This document shows, piece by piece, positions 1 to 9,952 of a DNA stretch of 60,493 nucleotides. A model generated the notes under the pieces. The model was not told where the DNA came from. It saw only the letters and a list, made by a program, of their open reading frames with translations, and did no database searches. Source of the DNA: Haemophilus sputorum CCUG 13788 (GTDB taxonomy: Bacteria > Pseudomonadota > Gammaproteobacteria > Enterobacterales > Pasteurellaceae); the NCBI RefSeq assembly GCF_000238795.1, contig NZ_AFNK01000037.1, positions 1 through 60,493 on the forward strand, written 5' to 3'. Every line of letters starts with the position of its first letter. Position 1 is the first letter of the stretch. The translations under genes were made by a program, and so were the position numbers.

Positions 1-42
1 TTTTCAAATTAGATTGTCAGACATGAACACTTTGGAAAAAAG

Positions 43-118
43 TGGTGGGCGATACCGGTCTCGAACCAGTGACCCCCTCCTTGTAAGGGAGGTGCTCTCC
101 CAACTGAGCTAATCGCCC
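43..118 (-). tRNA. tRNA-Val (anticodon TAC)
   Basis: On the minus strand a full cloverleaf can be drawn: acceptor GGGCGAT pairs with ATCGCCC, the anticodon stem CCTCC/GGAGG closes a loop CTTACAA with anticodon TAC, the T arm carries TTCGAGA, and CCA is encoded. It is transcribed away from gltX. No other tRNA is visible in the 42 bases before the window edge. Confidence 0.95.
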
Positions 119-304
119 ATGTCGTGAGGAGGCATTATAGAGATTTTTCCTTGCTCGTCAAACGCTTTTTTTCAAATTCAACGCATTTGTTGTTTTTTTC
201 AACCAAACTCCGCTTTTTTTATCATTTTATTCGCCAAAACCGCTTGAAAAAAGAGTAAAATAGCGCTGTTTAACTAAATTATTACAAAACAGGCAATAAA
301 TAAT

Positions 305-1744
305 ATGAACATTGAAACCCTCTTTCCTTTAGATCCAAATGTTAAAGTGCGTACTCGTTTTGCTCCTAGCCCAACGGGTTACCTTCATGTAGGTGGCGCG
401 AGAACAGCGCTTTATTCTTGGTTATACGCTAAACATTTTAACGGTGAATTCGTATTACGTATCGAAGATACCGATTTAGAGCGCTCAACGCCTGAAGCAA
501 CTGCAGCAATTTTAGAAGGCATGGAATGGCTAAATCTTGAATGGGAACATGGTCCTTATTTCCAAACAAAACGTTTTGATCGTTATAACCAAGTGATCGA
601 TCAAATGATTGAAGAAGGCACCGCATATCGTTGCTATTGCTCAAAAGAACGCCTTGAAGCTTTACGTAGTGAACAAGAAGCCAATAAAGAAAAAGCAAAA
701 TATGATCGTCACTGCTTAAATGATCACACACATTCTGCAGATGAACCACACGTAGTACGTTTTAAAAACCCAACTGAAGGCTCTGTGGTATTTGAAGATG
801 CTGTGCGCGGACGTATTGAAATCAACAATAGCGAATTAGATGATTTAATCATTCGTCGTACTGATGGCTCACCAACTTACAATTTCTGCGTTGTGGTTGA
901 TGATTGGGATATGGGCATTACACATGTTGTACGTGGTGAAGACCACATCAATAATACCCCACGCCAAATCAACATTTTAAAAGCATTAGGGGCACCAATT
1001 CCAACTTATGCTCACGTTTCGATGATTAACGGTGATGATGGTCAAAAACTTTCTAAACGCCACGGTGCAGTAAGCGTAATGCAATACCGTGATGACGGTT
1101 ATTTACCAGAAGCTCTAATTAACTACCTAGTCCGTTTAGGTTGGGGGCATGGCGACCAAGAGATCTTCAGCCGTGAAGAGATGATCGAATTATTCGATAT
1201 TCATTCGGTCAGCAAATCTGCTAGTGCATTTAACACTGAAAAATTGCAATGGTTAAACCAACATTACATGCGTAGTTTACCCGCAGAACATGTTGCAAAA
1301 TATCTGCAATGGCATATGGATGCACAAGGGATTGATACAAAAAATGGCCCAGCATTAGAAGCTATTATTCCAGTATTAAGTGAACGTGCAAAAACTTTAA
1401 AAGAATTAGCTGCATCAAGCCGTTATTTCTACCAAGAGTTTGAAGCCTATGATGAAAAAGCTGCAGCGAAAAACTTCAAACCTGAAGCGGTTGCACCACT
1501 TGCAAAATTATTGGAAAAATTGACCGCTTTAACTGATTGGAATGTTGAAGCAATTCATGATGCAATGAATGCAACAGCAGCAGAATTAGAAATCGGTATG
1601 GGTAAAGTCGGTATGCCATTCCGCTTAGCGGTAACAGGTTCTGGTCAATCTCCATCAATGGATATTACTGCTCAGCTTGTTGGCCGTGAACGTACACTTG
1701 CTCGTGTTCAAAAAGCCATCGACTACATTCAAGCCCAAGCCTAA
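305..1744 (+). CDS. gltX: glutamyl-tRNA synthetase
   Basis: Class I aminoacyl-tRNA synthetase that charges tRNA-Glu with glutamate in the cytoplasm. The 479 residues match the usual length. The HIGH-type signature is in [12 protein letters not shown] near residue 20 and the KMSKS-type loop is KLSKRHG near residue 251. The C-terminal third is the helical anticodon-binding domain. The first ATG fits the family N-terminus, although the preceding ribosome binding site is weak. It is a single-gene unit followed 52 bp downstream by tRNA-Ala. Ordinary core gene. Confidence 0.97.
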   Translation: MNIETLFPLDPNVKVRTRFAPSPTGYLHVGGARTALYSWLYAKHFNGEFVLRIEDTDLERSTPEATAAILEGMEWLNLEWEHGPYFQTKRFDRYNQVIDQMIEEGTAYRCYCSKERLEALRSEQEANKEKAKYDRHCLNDHTHSADEPHVVRFKNPTEGSVVFEDAVRGRIEINNSELDDLIIRRTDGSPTYNFCVVVDDWDMGITHVVRGEDHINNTPRQINILKALGAPIPTYAHVSMINGDDGQKLSKRHGAVSVMQYRDDGYLPEALINYLVRLGWGHGDQEIFSREEMIELFDIHSVSKSASAFNTEKLQWLNQHYMRSLPAEHVAKYLQWHMDAQGIDTKNGPALEAIIPVLSERAKTLKELAASSRYFYQEFEAYDEKAAAKNFKPEAVAPLAKLLEKLTALTDWNVEAIHDAMNATAAELEIGMGKVGMPFRLAVTGSGQSPSMDITAQLVGRERTLARVQKAIDYIQAQA

Positions 1745-1796
1745 ATAAAGATTTCGGCTTGACACCTTTTCTGATGCTATTTATGATAGGCGTCAC

Positions 1797-1872
<76 letters not shown>

Positions 1873-1906
1873 AATTCTAATTTTATATAGTATGATATAG
1901 TCCGAT

Positions 1907-1940
1907 AAAGCCTTGATATATAGCATATCAAGGCTTTTTT
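1907..1940 (+). terminator. Rho-independent terminator after tRNA-Ala
   Basis: AAAGCCTTGATAT and ATATCAAGGCTTT form a long hairpin followed by a T-run on the plus strand. It lies just inside attL, so after integration the element supplies the terminator of the tRNA. A related hairpin lies outside attR at 10977-11003. Confidence 0.75.
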
Positions 1941-1986
1941 GTTGTTCTAACAAGTCCGATAGAAACCAACCAAATCCACAAATTCT

Positions 1987-2093
1987 AGTAACACTAATAG
2001 TAACACCATGCTATGATAGGATCATATAGTGTTACTAAATTAATTATAACTTTATGATTTATAAAATAAATTTATAAAGTTTTTAGTGTTACT
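1987..2093 (+). repeat. AGTAACAC repeats in the left end, probable integrase arm sites
   Basis: The octamer AGTAACAC occurs at 1987-1994 and 1999-2006 (12-bp pitch), and its inverse GTGTTACT at 2029-2036 and 2086-2093, all between attL and the integrase start. The same tandem pair, with one base changed, lies at the other end of the element at 10871-10891. Repeats at both ends of an integrated element usually bind the arm-binding domain of the integrase or an excisionase. Function is inferred. Confidence 0.6.
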
Positions 2094-2111
2094 TCATTTT
2101 GGAGGTATCTA

Positions 2112-3311
2112 ATGGCAAGAAGAACAACTCCCTTAACAGATACGGAGATAAAAAAAGCTAAGCCAAAAGAAAAAGAGTATAGCTTATGTGATGGTTATGG
2201 GCTTTTATTAAGAATTAAGCCTAACGGCTCTAAATTATGGCTATTTAATTATATACGACCTATTCTTGGTACAAGGACTAATTTAGGGCTAGGTACATAT
2301 CCGATAGTTAGCTTAGCTGAAGCTAGAATGTTAAGAGATGACTGTCGTAAATTATTAGCTCAACAAATTGATCCTAAAAAACATAGAGAAGAACTAGAAA
2401 GAAAGCAGCTTATGGATACTCAAAGTTCCTTTGAGAAAGTTGCAGAACTTTGGAAAGAGAAAAAAAGTTCAGAAGTTGAAGAGAAAACGATCAATAAATA
2501 TTGGCGAAACTTAGAGCTTCATCTTTTTCCTTTGATAGGTCGATATTCTATTAAAGAAATTAAGCCTTCTTTAGTAGTCCAAATGTTAAAGAAAGTGGAG
2601 GAAAATGGATCTCCAGATATGGTTCATAGACTATGCGGTCATCTAAATGAAATCTTAAATTTTGCGGTTAATAGTGGGTTAATTGAAAGTAATACTTGCC
2701 TAAAAATTAGCTCTACATTCAAGTCTGTTCGTCAAAGAAATAACCCTAGAGTAAGTATTGAAGAAATTCCTACCCTTATAAAATCAATACATAGTGCTAA
2801 GATTGAAAAGAAAACTCAATTATTAATCTTATTTCAATTATTAACAATGGTTAGACCTAATGAAGCAAGTAACGCTTCATGGAGCGAATTTGATTTTGAT
2901 AAAAAAGAATGGAATATTCCTGCTGAAAGAATGAAAGTGAGGTTTCTACATACAGTACCATTATCATCCCAAGTAATGGCTTTGATAGAACAGCTAAGAC
3001 CAATGACGGGTCATAATAAATATTTGTTTACTCATAGAAGTGATTTAAAGAAAGCAATGAGTTCATCTACTGTTAATATGGCACTAAAAAGGATGGGTTA
3101 CAAAGATAAACAGACTGCACACGGATTAAGGGGATTGGCTAGAACTTTTTTAGCAGAACAAGGCGTTCAACATGAGCATGCTGAAGCTTGTCTAGCACAT
3201 AAAACAGGAAGCCAAGTTAGCCTAGCTTATAATCATGCTAATTATTTGGAGAAAAGAAGGGATATTATGCAAATGTGGGGAGATTATATTGAGAAATGTT
3301 CTCAATCTTAA
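2112..3311 (+). CDS. P4-type tyrosine integrase of the element
   Basis: Site-specific recombinase that would integrate and excise the element at tRNA-Ala. The N-terminal 90 residues are the arm DNA-binding domain of the DUF4102/P4 family (LTDTEIKKAKP, DGYGLLLRI, GLGTYP). The SAM-like core-binding domain follows, then the catalytic domain with Arg in MVRPNEAS, HGLRGLART and LAHKTG, and the nucleophile Tyr in AYNHANY. All catalytic positions look present and the length of 399 residues is typical. GGAGG precedes the ATG at good spacing. It is AT-richer than the flanking genes. Confidence 0.93.
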   Translation: MARRTTPLTDTEIKKAKPKEKEYSLCDGYGLLLRIKPNGSKLWLFNYIRPILGTRTNLGLGTYPIVSLAEARMLRDDCRKLLAQQIDPKKHREELERKQLMDTQSSFEKVAELWKEKKSSEVEEKTINKYWRNLELHLFPLIGRYSIKEIKPSLVVQMLKKVEENGSPDMVHRLCGHLNEILNFAVNSGLIESNTCLKISSTFKSVRQRNNPRVSIEEIPTLIKSIHSAKIEKKTQLLILFQLLTMVRPNEASNASWSEFDFDKKEWNIPAERMKVRFLHTVPLSSQVMALIEQLRPMTGHNKYLFTHRSDLKKAMSSSTVNMALKRMGYKDKQTAHGLRGLARTFLAEQGVQHEHAEACLAHKTGSQVSLAYNHANYLEKRRDIMQMWGDYIEKCSQS

Positions 3312-3832
3312 ATTTTTTAGGAGAAATTACCATTAAACGGAGTTGTTTTTTTTTGACCTGCCTCTATTAATAATAAAAAAAACAACTAAATTTATTTATA
3401 AATTAGTTAAAAACACTTAATGAGTATCTATCTTGATAGATATGATTACTTACCTATGTAAAAGCTACAAATACAAATTGTAGCTTTTACTATATATTAA
3501 GATCTCTTAGCTACGTTTATTTTTGAAGAAGATTATCATTATAGATCTATATAGAGAGCTAAGGCTGATGATGAGAATCATCAGCCCTTGATCTATAATT
3601 TTTATTAATTAATAGAATTCTAATAATATGGGATCTTAAAAATAGGAAATCACTTAGATATAGAATATATAGTCAATATAATGCGAGAGACGCTTATGGC
3701 AGGAAAGATAAAAAACACGTAGGGTAATTCATCTATCCCTAAATAATGCTGCTAGCAGTGATTTAGATAGGTTATACAGCGTTTTCTGATAGTTAAATAA
3801 TTTAGATAAAATAAGTATATTATAGATAGTGT
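3312..3832. other. 521-bp AT-rich non-coding stretch in the element
   Basis: No convincing gene on either strand. It holds two strong dyads: 3460-3488 (AAAAGCTACAA / TTGTAGCTTTT) and 3563-3586 (GGCTGATGAT, loop GAGA, ATCATCAGCC), plus the short palindrome ATCTATC/GATAGAT near 3426-3441. The first probably terminates int transcription. The second has no T-run and is unexplained. Confidence 0.6.
3460..3488 (+). terminator. probable terminator downstream of int
   Basis: A perfect 11-bp inverted repeat AAAAGCTACAA / TTGTAGCTTTT with a 7-base loop, ending in TTTT, lies 150 bp after the integrase stop codon. Confidence 0.55.
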
Positions 3833-4243
3833 CTATTTCGATTTAAGCAAAGAAATAATCTCTTTCAATGCTGAAATCTCGCTATCTTTTTGTTCAATCA
3901 CTAGATCTCTTTGTTTCAATAGCTCATCTTTATGCGAAATAGTTAGTTTTAATCGATCGATTTCTGATGTCAAATTCTCATTTGAACCGTAGTAGTTAGT
4001 GTTATGATCATTCATGAAGAACAGTACATTCTTATCATCATTTTTGATTAGTTCTAAAACATCAATATTAAAGATATTGGCAATTTGCTCCAATTTATGA
4101 AGATTGAGCTTAGTTTCTCCACGTTCAATTTTTGCATATAGAGTTGCTGGACATACAACGGTGTCTCCATTGACTATAACGAAGATGACCTTCATCTGGA
4201 TCAGGAGTATCCCATATCCAGTAAAACTCTTCTTTGAGTTCAT
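3833..4243 (-). pseudogene. XRE-family regulator with C-terminal coiled coil, N-terminally truncated
   Basis: The open frame is 136 residues, but only the part from about YAKIERGETKLN onward looks like a protein family: it is the recognition-helix half of an XRE helix-turn-helix, followed by LEQIANIFNIDVLELI. The remainder, roughly residues 88-136, is a charged coiled coil (SEIDRLKLTISHKDELLKQR). The first 30 or so residues are out-of-frame transposase DNA from the adjoining ISL3 remnant. The original N-terminus has therefore been lost at the junction with the insertion sequence. Whether a shortened product is made is unknown. Confidence 0.65.
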
Positions 4244-5114
4244 AGGCTTCTTTTAAAGCAGGAAGATTACCTAACCAAGTATCTAAGAGGAATGATTCAC
4301 GTTCATTTAGATCGTGTTTACGCTTTAGAAGGATAAACCTTTCACGCATAAGGGTACGTCTTTCTTTTTGGCTCATATGGGCTTTCAAAGACTTTCTGAC
4401 GTTATCTAAGGCTTGATTAGCCATTCTAACTACATGAAACTTATCTACGACAACTTTAGCGTGTGGAAGGATAGTGTTCACTGCGTCTTTGTAGGGCTTC
4501 CACATATCCATTGTGACGTACTCAATGTAAGTCCTGTCACTGATTTCTGAAAGACGTTGGATGACTGTTTCCTTGTTACGGTTAGGCTTGATGTCATAAA
4601 TAGTCCTGCGTTCAATATTAGTCAATACAAGCCGAGGTCTACGGATAATATGTATCTCGTCTATCCCAAGCCACTTAGGAGTTTCAAACTGGTATTCACG
4701 TTCTTTGAGTGCCACATAGTCCTTAAAAACGTTCCTAATGGTTTTCTCGTCAACACCAACGCTTTCTGCGACTTCTACAAAGGTCTTAGACATGGATTGC
4801 TCTTGAATGGACTTTAAAAGCCTTTTGGTCATACTACGCTTTTCATCTACAGATATTAGGCGTTCCTAGAAGGTAGATCCGCATTCACGACACTTGTATC
4901 GTCTACGGTTCAATTGTAAGCCCACTCGCTTTAAACGAATGGGCAAATCCATAATTAGTTGATTTCTTGAACTGTGTTTGTACAACTTGTCAAAACCACA
5001 TTCAGGACAACGTTCAGGTGGTCCGACTGCTTCAACTTTAAACATCATATCGGTTTCATTTTATTGTGGCGGTTCTATTGTTTTAATGTCTGGTAGGGAT
5101 AATAAGTCTGACAT
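4125..5114 (-). pseudogene. ISL3-family transposase, decayed remnant
   Basis: A single reading frame from an ATG at 5114 to 4125 encodes an ISL3-type transposase: a zinc-finger head (CPECGFDK ... YKCRECGSTF), a helix-turn-helix (VAESVGVDEKTIRNVF) and the start of the DDE domain (WLGIDEIHI, VTMDMWKPYKDAV, KVVVDKFHVV). The frame is cut by TAA at 5061-5063 and TAG at 4866-4868. The C-terminal third, with the final catalytic Glu region, is missing and replaced by the XRE gene. Full-length members are about 400 residues. It cannot make active transposase. A weak inverted repeat AGGGA/TTCCC near 5252-5273 might be one IS end, abutting merA. Confidence 0.8.
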
Positions 5115-5273
5115 ATTATTCATCCTTTATTACTCTGCGGTGTTAAGGTATCAATTATAGATTTGATGTCGAAATCATCAGTGTTAAATTATTTTTGTGA
5201 CCACAAATGCACTTAGAAAATCCCTTAAAGCATTAGCTGGTTCACTTGAATAGGGAGTTGTAAAAAAGTTCCC

Positions 5274-6914
5274 TTAGCCTGCACAACAAGATAATTTCGA
5301 AATATCTTTATCGAACGTAAGTGCAACTAATTTTAGCCCTTCAGCCATTGTTAAATATGGTGCTAGGGTTTCTGTTAAATCTTCTATCGTTAAGCCAAAT
5401 TTAACAGCTAATGATGCTGCATAGATGACATCTCCTGCATTTTCAGATACAATATGAACCCCTAATACTTTTAGTGTTTCTGCATCTGCTACTAGTTTAA
5501 ATACACCGGTTGTTTCACGGTTTACAATTGCTCTTGGAACAGCATCTAAAGGTAATACAGATGTCTTCACATCATACCCTTTCTCTTTTGCTTGTTCTTC
5601 TGTTAAACCAACCGTTGCAACCGTCGGATTCGTAAACGTAACAGCAGGAACTACCGATAAATCTATTTTTTTGTTTAATCCACCAATAGCATTATCAGTA
5701 ATAATTCCACCTTCATAGGCTGCTACATATACAAATTGTGGTCCTAAAGTCACATCTCCTGCTGCATAAATCTTTTCATTACTTGTTTGACCAAAATCAT
5801 TGATCAGGATTTCATTATTTTTTCCAGTTTCAACACCTGCTGCACTTAAATTTAAAGAATCCGTATTTGGTTTTCTTCCAGTGGCAACAAGTAACTGATC
5901 TGATTCAATGACTTCTCTACTGCCATTTACTGTTACGTAAACCCTTTTTATCTCTCCACTTTGTTCAACACGCTCAAAAGTTGCCCCTTTGACAAGGTTT
6001 ATACCCTGTTCAATTAACGCTTTTTCAACTGACTCTGAAATCTCAGGATCATACTCCTTTAAAAGTCGCTCACTTCTTTGCATAAGCGTTATTTCTGAAC
6101 CTAAATGATGAAATAGTTGTCCAAGCTCCATTCCAATGTATCCTGAACCAATTACAGTTAATCGTTTTGGTATTTTCTTTAACTCAAGAAGTGTTGTACT
6201 AGTTAAATAGTCCATTTTTTCAAGTCCTGAAATTTGGGGCAACGAAGGCGATGCACCTGTTGCAATTAAAAAGCGTTTTGCAGATAACTTTGCCCCATTG
6301 ACCTCAACCGTACTAGCATCAACGAATTTTGCTTCACCTTTAATTAAATCAAAATTATATTCATCAATTAAATCCATATATTTTTGATTCCGAAGTTCGC
6401 TCACCAATTTATCCTTTTGCGTGATTAAACTAGCTAAATCCACTTCTCCAGCGGATGTTTGTAAACCTATAAACGGATTGTCTTTTGATAAATGATTGAT
6501 TTCCCCTGCCCTAAGAAGAGTTTTTGACGGAACACAGCCAATATTCACACAGGTTCCCCCAACCGTTCCACGCTCAATCATTCCAACTTTTGCACCGTAT
6601 TCTATAGCTTTAATTGCCGAAGAAAAGGCAGCAGCACCAGAACCAATAATAAGAAGGTCATAATTGTCTTCATTAATTAACGCCACGTTTTCTAGTGATG
6701 ATACTTCTTCAATTTCTCCGGCTTGGTAATTTGCTTCATCAATCGCCTTTATTGCACTTTCAACCTCAATATCATCGGGCAGTTCAAATACTGCTTCACC
6801 ACGACGATAACTAGACTCAATATTTTTAGCACCTATCTTTTCAAGTGCTGATTCTACGTGTTTTTCACAACCCGTACAGGTCATTCCTGAAATGTTTACC
6901 TTAAATTTATTCAT
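5274..6914 (-). CDS. merA: mercuric reductase, Gram-positive type
   Basis: NADPH-dependent flavoenzyme that reduces Hg(II) to volatile Hg(0) in the cytoplasm. Residues 1-70 are a heavy-metal-associated domain with GMTCTGC, then a pyridine nucleotide-disulfide oxidoreductase with the FAD motif [14 protein letters not shown], the redox-active pair in [12 protein letters not shown], the second nucleotide motif [12 protein letters not shown] and the C-terminal mercury-binding pair KLSCCAG. The 546 residues are full length and all metal-binding Cys are present. As remembered, the sequence is much closer to the Staphylococcus pI258 and Bacillus enzymes than to Tn501/Tn21. It lies 28 bp after merR in one operon; no merT, merP, merB or other transport gene is visible. 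Confidence 0.95.
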   Translation of the reverse strand: MNKFKVNISGMTCTGCEKHVESALEKIGAKNIESSYRRGEAVFELPDDIEVESAIKAIDEANYQAGEIEEVSSLENVALINEDNYDLLIIGSGAAAFSSAIKAIEYGAKVGMIERGTVGGTCVNIGCVPSKTLLRAGEINHLSKDNPFIGLQTSAGEVDLASLITQKDKLVSELRNQKYMDLIDEYNFDLIKGEAKFVDASTVEVNGAKLSAKRFLIATGASPSLPQISGLEKMDYLTSTTLLELKKIPKRLTVIGSGYIGMELGQLFHHLGSEITLMQRSERLLKEYDPEISESVEKALIEQGINLVKGATFERVEQSGEIKRVYVTVNGSREVIESDQLLVATGRKPNTDSLNLSAAGVETGKNNEILINDFGQTSNEKIYAAGDVTLGPQFVYVAAYEGGIITDNAIGGLNKKIDLSVVPAVTFTNPTVATVGLTEEQAKEKGYDVKTSVLPLDAVPRAIVNRETTGVFKLVADAETLKVLGVHIVSENAGDVIYAASLAVKFGLTIEDLTETLAPYLTMAEGLKLVALTFDKDISKLSCCAG

Positions 6915-6942
6915 AAAAAAGCTCCTTTCGTTAATTAATCTC

Positions 6943-7335
6943 TCATGTTAATGTTTCTATTATTGGACACGAATGTAATTGCTTTTCAGCTGGACATCGT
7001 TGTTTTAAGTCGTCTAACATAGTTTCAATTCGTTTTAAATCCTCTATTTGTTTTTGCACTTCCTTTTGTTTTTTAGAAACAAATTCGAACATATCTTGAC
7101 AACGAACTTCATCTTTATCTACAACACCAAGTAATTTATAAATCTCGCTTAAAGAGAAACCAAGTTCCTGTATTCGTTTAATAAACCCAACACGCTTAAC
7201 GTCATCATATGAATATATCCGATAACCAGCTTCCGTTCGGTGAGGTTCTTGTAATAAATTTTTTCGCTCGTAATATCTGATCGTTTCTTTATTAACTCCA
7301 CATTTATCTGCAAACTCACTAATGCGATAAATCAT
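6943..7335 (-). CDS. merR: mercury-responsive MerR regulator, Gram-positive type
   Basis: MerR-family repressor/activator of the mer operon. The N-terminal winged helix-turn-helix ([21 protein letters not shown]) is followed by the dimer helix. The three mercury-binding cysteines are at residues 79, 114 and 123, the numbering known for the Bacillus RC607 protein. Length is 130 residues. The Shine-Dalgarno GGGGGTG before ATG is strong and of Gram-positive style. merR is first in the operon and is transcribed from the promoter at 7355-7386, so it controls itself together with merA. Confidence 0.93.
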   Translation of the reverse strand: MIYRISEFADKCGVNKETIRYYERKNLLQEPHRTEAGYRIYSYDDVKRVGFIKRIQELGFSLSEIYKLLGVVDKDEVRCQDMFEFVSKKQKEVQKQIEDLKRIETMLDDLKQRCPAEKQLHSCPIIETLT

Positions 7336-7354
7336 CTTATTTCACCCCCTGAAT

Positions 7355-7386
7355 ATTATAAACCATGTACCATAGTACACGGTCAA
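7355..7386 (-). promoter_or_regulatory. mer promoter and MerR operator
   Basis: On the minus strand TTGACC (7381-7386) and TATAAT (7355-7360) are separated by 20 bp, the overlong spacer typical of MerR-controlled promoters. The spacer holds the dyad CCATGTAC / GTACACGG (7363-7370 and 7375-7382), 7 of 8 positions symmetric, the expected MerR binding site. Confidence 0.88.
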
Positions 7387-7519
7387 GTAAATTGGACTAT
7401 TTTATTTTTTTCCCAAAGTATCACTCGTATGTGATTGATACTTTTATATAATACTATTGATTATCCTAACATCCCACCAGAAAATCCAATTTAAACACCA
7501 GTTGTTTTTAAACTATTAA

Positions 7520-8151
7520 GAAAGTAATTCCATTATATATTCCGAAGACCCAAAAAAAGAAATAATGCTAAAAAATGCATTTAATGAATTTTCATTAAAA
7601 ATGGATAAAAGAGAAAAAGAGCAGCTATCTGAATTAGAAAATAAATATTCTAGTAAAAAGAACAGTCTTCTTCAGATAAAAATAAAGCTATTTCTGATTC
7701 GGAACAAAAATTACTAGAAAATGAAAATCATTATAAAAGAATGTCTAGCCAAATCGAATTAGATGCTAAAAACTATAAAAGAGCAGGAGCAAGTGATAAA
7801 GAAGTGTCTGAGTCTTTAGAACGTAACAAAAAGGAACTTTCTAATAATTACAATCATCATAAAAATAGATTCAATCAAGAAAGGGATGATAAGGTTAAGA
7901 ATATTGAAGATAATCTTAGGATTTTAGAAGAATCTTACCCTCAAGATATTAATAGAGTAAAAATTTATTATCAACAAGAAAGGGATAAATATTTATCTGA
8001 AACTAAAGAACAGTTAGATAAAATGGTTAGAGAACATGAACAAGCAATAGAAGTTTATAGAAATCAATATAACAGTGGCATAAAAGCACCTATACGTTAT
8101 AAAATTGAAAGTAGTGATAATGGAAAAGATTTTTATGTAACTATTCAATAA
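7520..8151 (+). pseudogene. coiled-coil protein of the element, 5'-truncated and frameshifted
   Basis: The intact part (from ATG at 7741, 136 residues) is almost entirely charged coiled coil (NKKELSNNYNHHKNRFNQ, KIYYQQERDKYLSETKEQL). The same protein continues upstream in another frame: from 7520 an open stretch runs ...SEDPKKEIMLKNAFNEFS... to about 7660, where one lost A in an A-run would restore the frame (SSSDKNKAISDSEQKLL). There is no start codon before 7565 and a stop precedes 7520, right beside the mer block. The gene was probably cut when the mer segment arrived. No family recognised. Confidence 0.6.
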
Positions 8152-8157
8152 AAAATA

Positions 8158-8189
8158 AAGCCTAATAGATTAACTCCCTATTAGGCTTT
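8158..8189. terminator. bidirectional terminator between convergent genes
   Basis: AAGCCTAATAG / CTATTAGGCTT hairpin with A-run on the left and T-run on the right, placed between the coiled-coil gene (plus) and the helicase (minus). Confidence 0.8.
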
Positions 8190-8193
8190 TATT

Positions 8194-9912
8194 TTATAAA
8201 GTTAAATTTATATTAAGGTATTCCATGAGAGCATTTTGAAGTGGTATAACATCTCTCCTAGATTTAAATTTATGATCAACAATATCATTTAATTCTTTAA
8301 GGCTGGTTTTAATTTCCATAATTTCATTTTTTAAATCTAAAATATTCATTTTACGAATGAAGTTTTTTACTTTTTTTAGTGTATTCTTATTCAATTCATT
8401 TTCCATTATATTTAATATTCTTCTCATTTTAACCATTCTTTTAAAATCATTATCTTCTATATTCAATATACTATTAATACTTTCTTCAAATGAATCGTAT
8501 CCATCCAATAATTTCTCATTATAATTGTAAAAAAATGCGATAGATACTGACTTTCCTATTCTTGCTTGAGTTCTAAAAATTGCTTGAACTATTTCTGATT
8601 TTACTAGATCTTTAGATTCTATTTTAGTATTTAATACTTCAGAAAGTCTCTCTGCATGAAATGAATTATTAAACCACTCACCAAAAAATATTATTGAATC
8701 ATATTTTATATACTCATTTGTAGCTCTACACTTTCCTGAATTATAATGAATAACCTCATATTTATCTCGCAAATCTTTACTAATATTTTCTTTAATGAAG
8801 TTAGGTAGATTCTCTATATGAAATGTATTATTCCATGTAATAACAAGATGTTTATTTCCATTATTCATAGAAATATATTTCTCAAGTTTTCTTATGTCTT
8901 CAACAATATCTTTTTTATGTTTCTCATTACTTTTTCTTGTCCTTCGTGTTGATAACAATGTATCATAATAAATATTATTATTTATAACTACTTTACTTTG
9001 ATTATATCTTTCTATATTCCAATTATTACTACCTTCAAATAAAAATTCTGCTGTGGCATCTAAAATAATTAATTTTGTATCTTCATCTATAAAGTCATTA
9101 ATATCTTGGTGTATGATAATATCTGATGATATATCTGTATTAGATAGATCTCCTAAAGATACTATAAGTTTATTGAATAGCCAGCTAACTCTTTCATGAT
9201 ATAGTTTTTCATTTTTTATATCAGGTAAATCATTAAATAATTCATTAAATATATTTTTGTCAAAATTTATTATATTCTTAATTGTCTCCTTATTTAGCCT
9301 TATCTCTTTTCCGTATATCAACTCTCTCTTATAAAGTTCTACTAATAATTTCTCATGTTTTACTACTATATCCGTATAAGGGGTCTGGAATTCATCAAAG
9401 ATAACTAATTCTCTCTTTGTTATCTCTTTCTTTATGGGATCATCATAGTTAATAAATATATTGCTTGATTCATATAAAGCCCTCCAGTTATTAGTTACTA
9501 CTATTCTATATTTTGACAAAGCATAAATATTACATTCTAATTCTTTTAATGTATCGCTTCCTTTATAAATTCCACAAATGGACTGTTTAGGATTTAATGC
9601 TTTAACATCAAATACAAGCCTTTTAATTTCTTCATTTGTTTTTACAATAATCAAAGTAGACTTATCAGTATTAGCACAAAGAACCTTTAAATTTGTGGTT
9701 TTCCCTGAGCCGCAACCCCAAGCTAAGACTTGCCTATTTGAATAGCTATCTATGCTATTCTTAAGTTTGTAACTGCTATCATCTACTTTATCTAGTAAAT
9801 AGTTACGCCTAGAAAGTAGATAGTTATTATCATCTACATTGTAATCAATCTCATTATTTTTTAATCTCCATCCCTTCCATTTATCTGGAAAACTTACATT
9901 TTCTTTCTTCAT
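8194..9912 (-). CDS. SF2-type helicase, probable replication protein of the element
   Basis: A 572-residue superfamily 2 helicase-like protein. Visible motifs, numbered from the ATG at 9912: Walker A GCGSGKTT at 66-73, Walker B VIFDEFQ at 170-176, motif III LDATAE at 284-289 and motif VI QAIFRTQAR at 443-451. The C-terminal 120 residues are helical and lysine-rich. GGAGA lies 8 bp before this ATG; the alternative ATG four codons upstream overlaps it and is less likely. It is the last gene of a leftward module behind alpA and a small helix-turn-helix gene, a position where phage satellites carry their primase or replication helicase. A Herpes_ori_bp-like origin-binding helicase is a possible relative. 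Very AT-rich. Confidence 0.75.
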   Translation of the reverse strand: MKKENVSFPDKWKGWRLKNNEIDYNVDDNNYLLSRRNYLLDKVDDSSYKLKNSIDSYSNRQVLAWGCGSGKTTNLKVLCANTDKSTLIIVKTNEEIKRLVFDVKALNPKQSICGIYKGSDTLKELECNIYALSKYRIVVTNNWRALYESSNIFINYDDPIKKEITKRELVIFDEFQTPYTDIVVKHEKLLVELYKRELIYGKEIRLNKETIKNIINFDKNIFNELFNDLPDIKNEKLYHERVSWLFNKLIVSLGDLSNTDISSDIIIHQDINDFIDEDTKLIILDATAEFLFEGSNNWNIERYNQSKVVINNNIYYDTLLSTRRTRKSNEKHKKDIVEDIRKLEKYISMNNGNKHLVITWNNTFHIENLPNFIKENISKDLRDKYEVIHYNSGKCRATNEYIKYDSIIFFGEWFNNSFHAERLSEVLNTKIESKDLVKSEIVQAIFRTQARIGKSVSIAFFYNYNEKLLDGYDSFEESINSILNIEDNDFKRMVKMRRILNIMENELNKNTLKKVKNFIRKMNILDLKNEIMEIKTSLKELNDIVDHKFKSRRDVIPLQNALMEYLNINLTL

Positions 9913-9928
9913 AATAATCTCCATAAAA

Positions 9929-9948
9929 AAGCCACTAAATAGTGGCTT
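9929..9948 (-). terminator. terminator-like hairpin just before the helicase start
   Basis: Read on the minus strand, AAGCCACT-ATTT-AGTGGCTT is followed at once by TTTTTT and then by the Shine-Dalgarno of the helicase gene. It lies after the stop codon of the preceding gene. It may terminate that gene or attenuate read-through into the helicase. Confidence 0.55.
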
Positions 9949-9952
9949 GGAT

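Noticed and set aside
3563-3586. Strong hairpin as an element replication origin or small RNA
   Set aside because: A perfect stem with GAGA loop, but no iterons, promoter or T-run seen next to it; left unexplained.
7441-7519. Start of the coiled-coil gene upstream of the mer promoter
   Set aside because: A stop codon at 7517-7519 closes the frame; no start further left.
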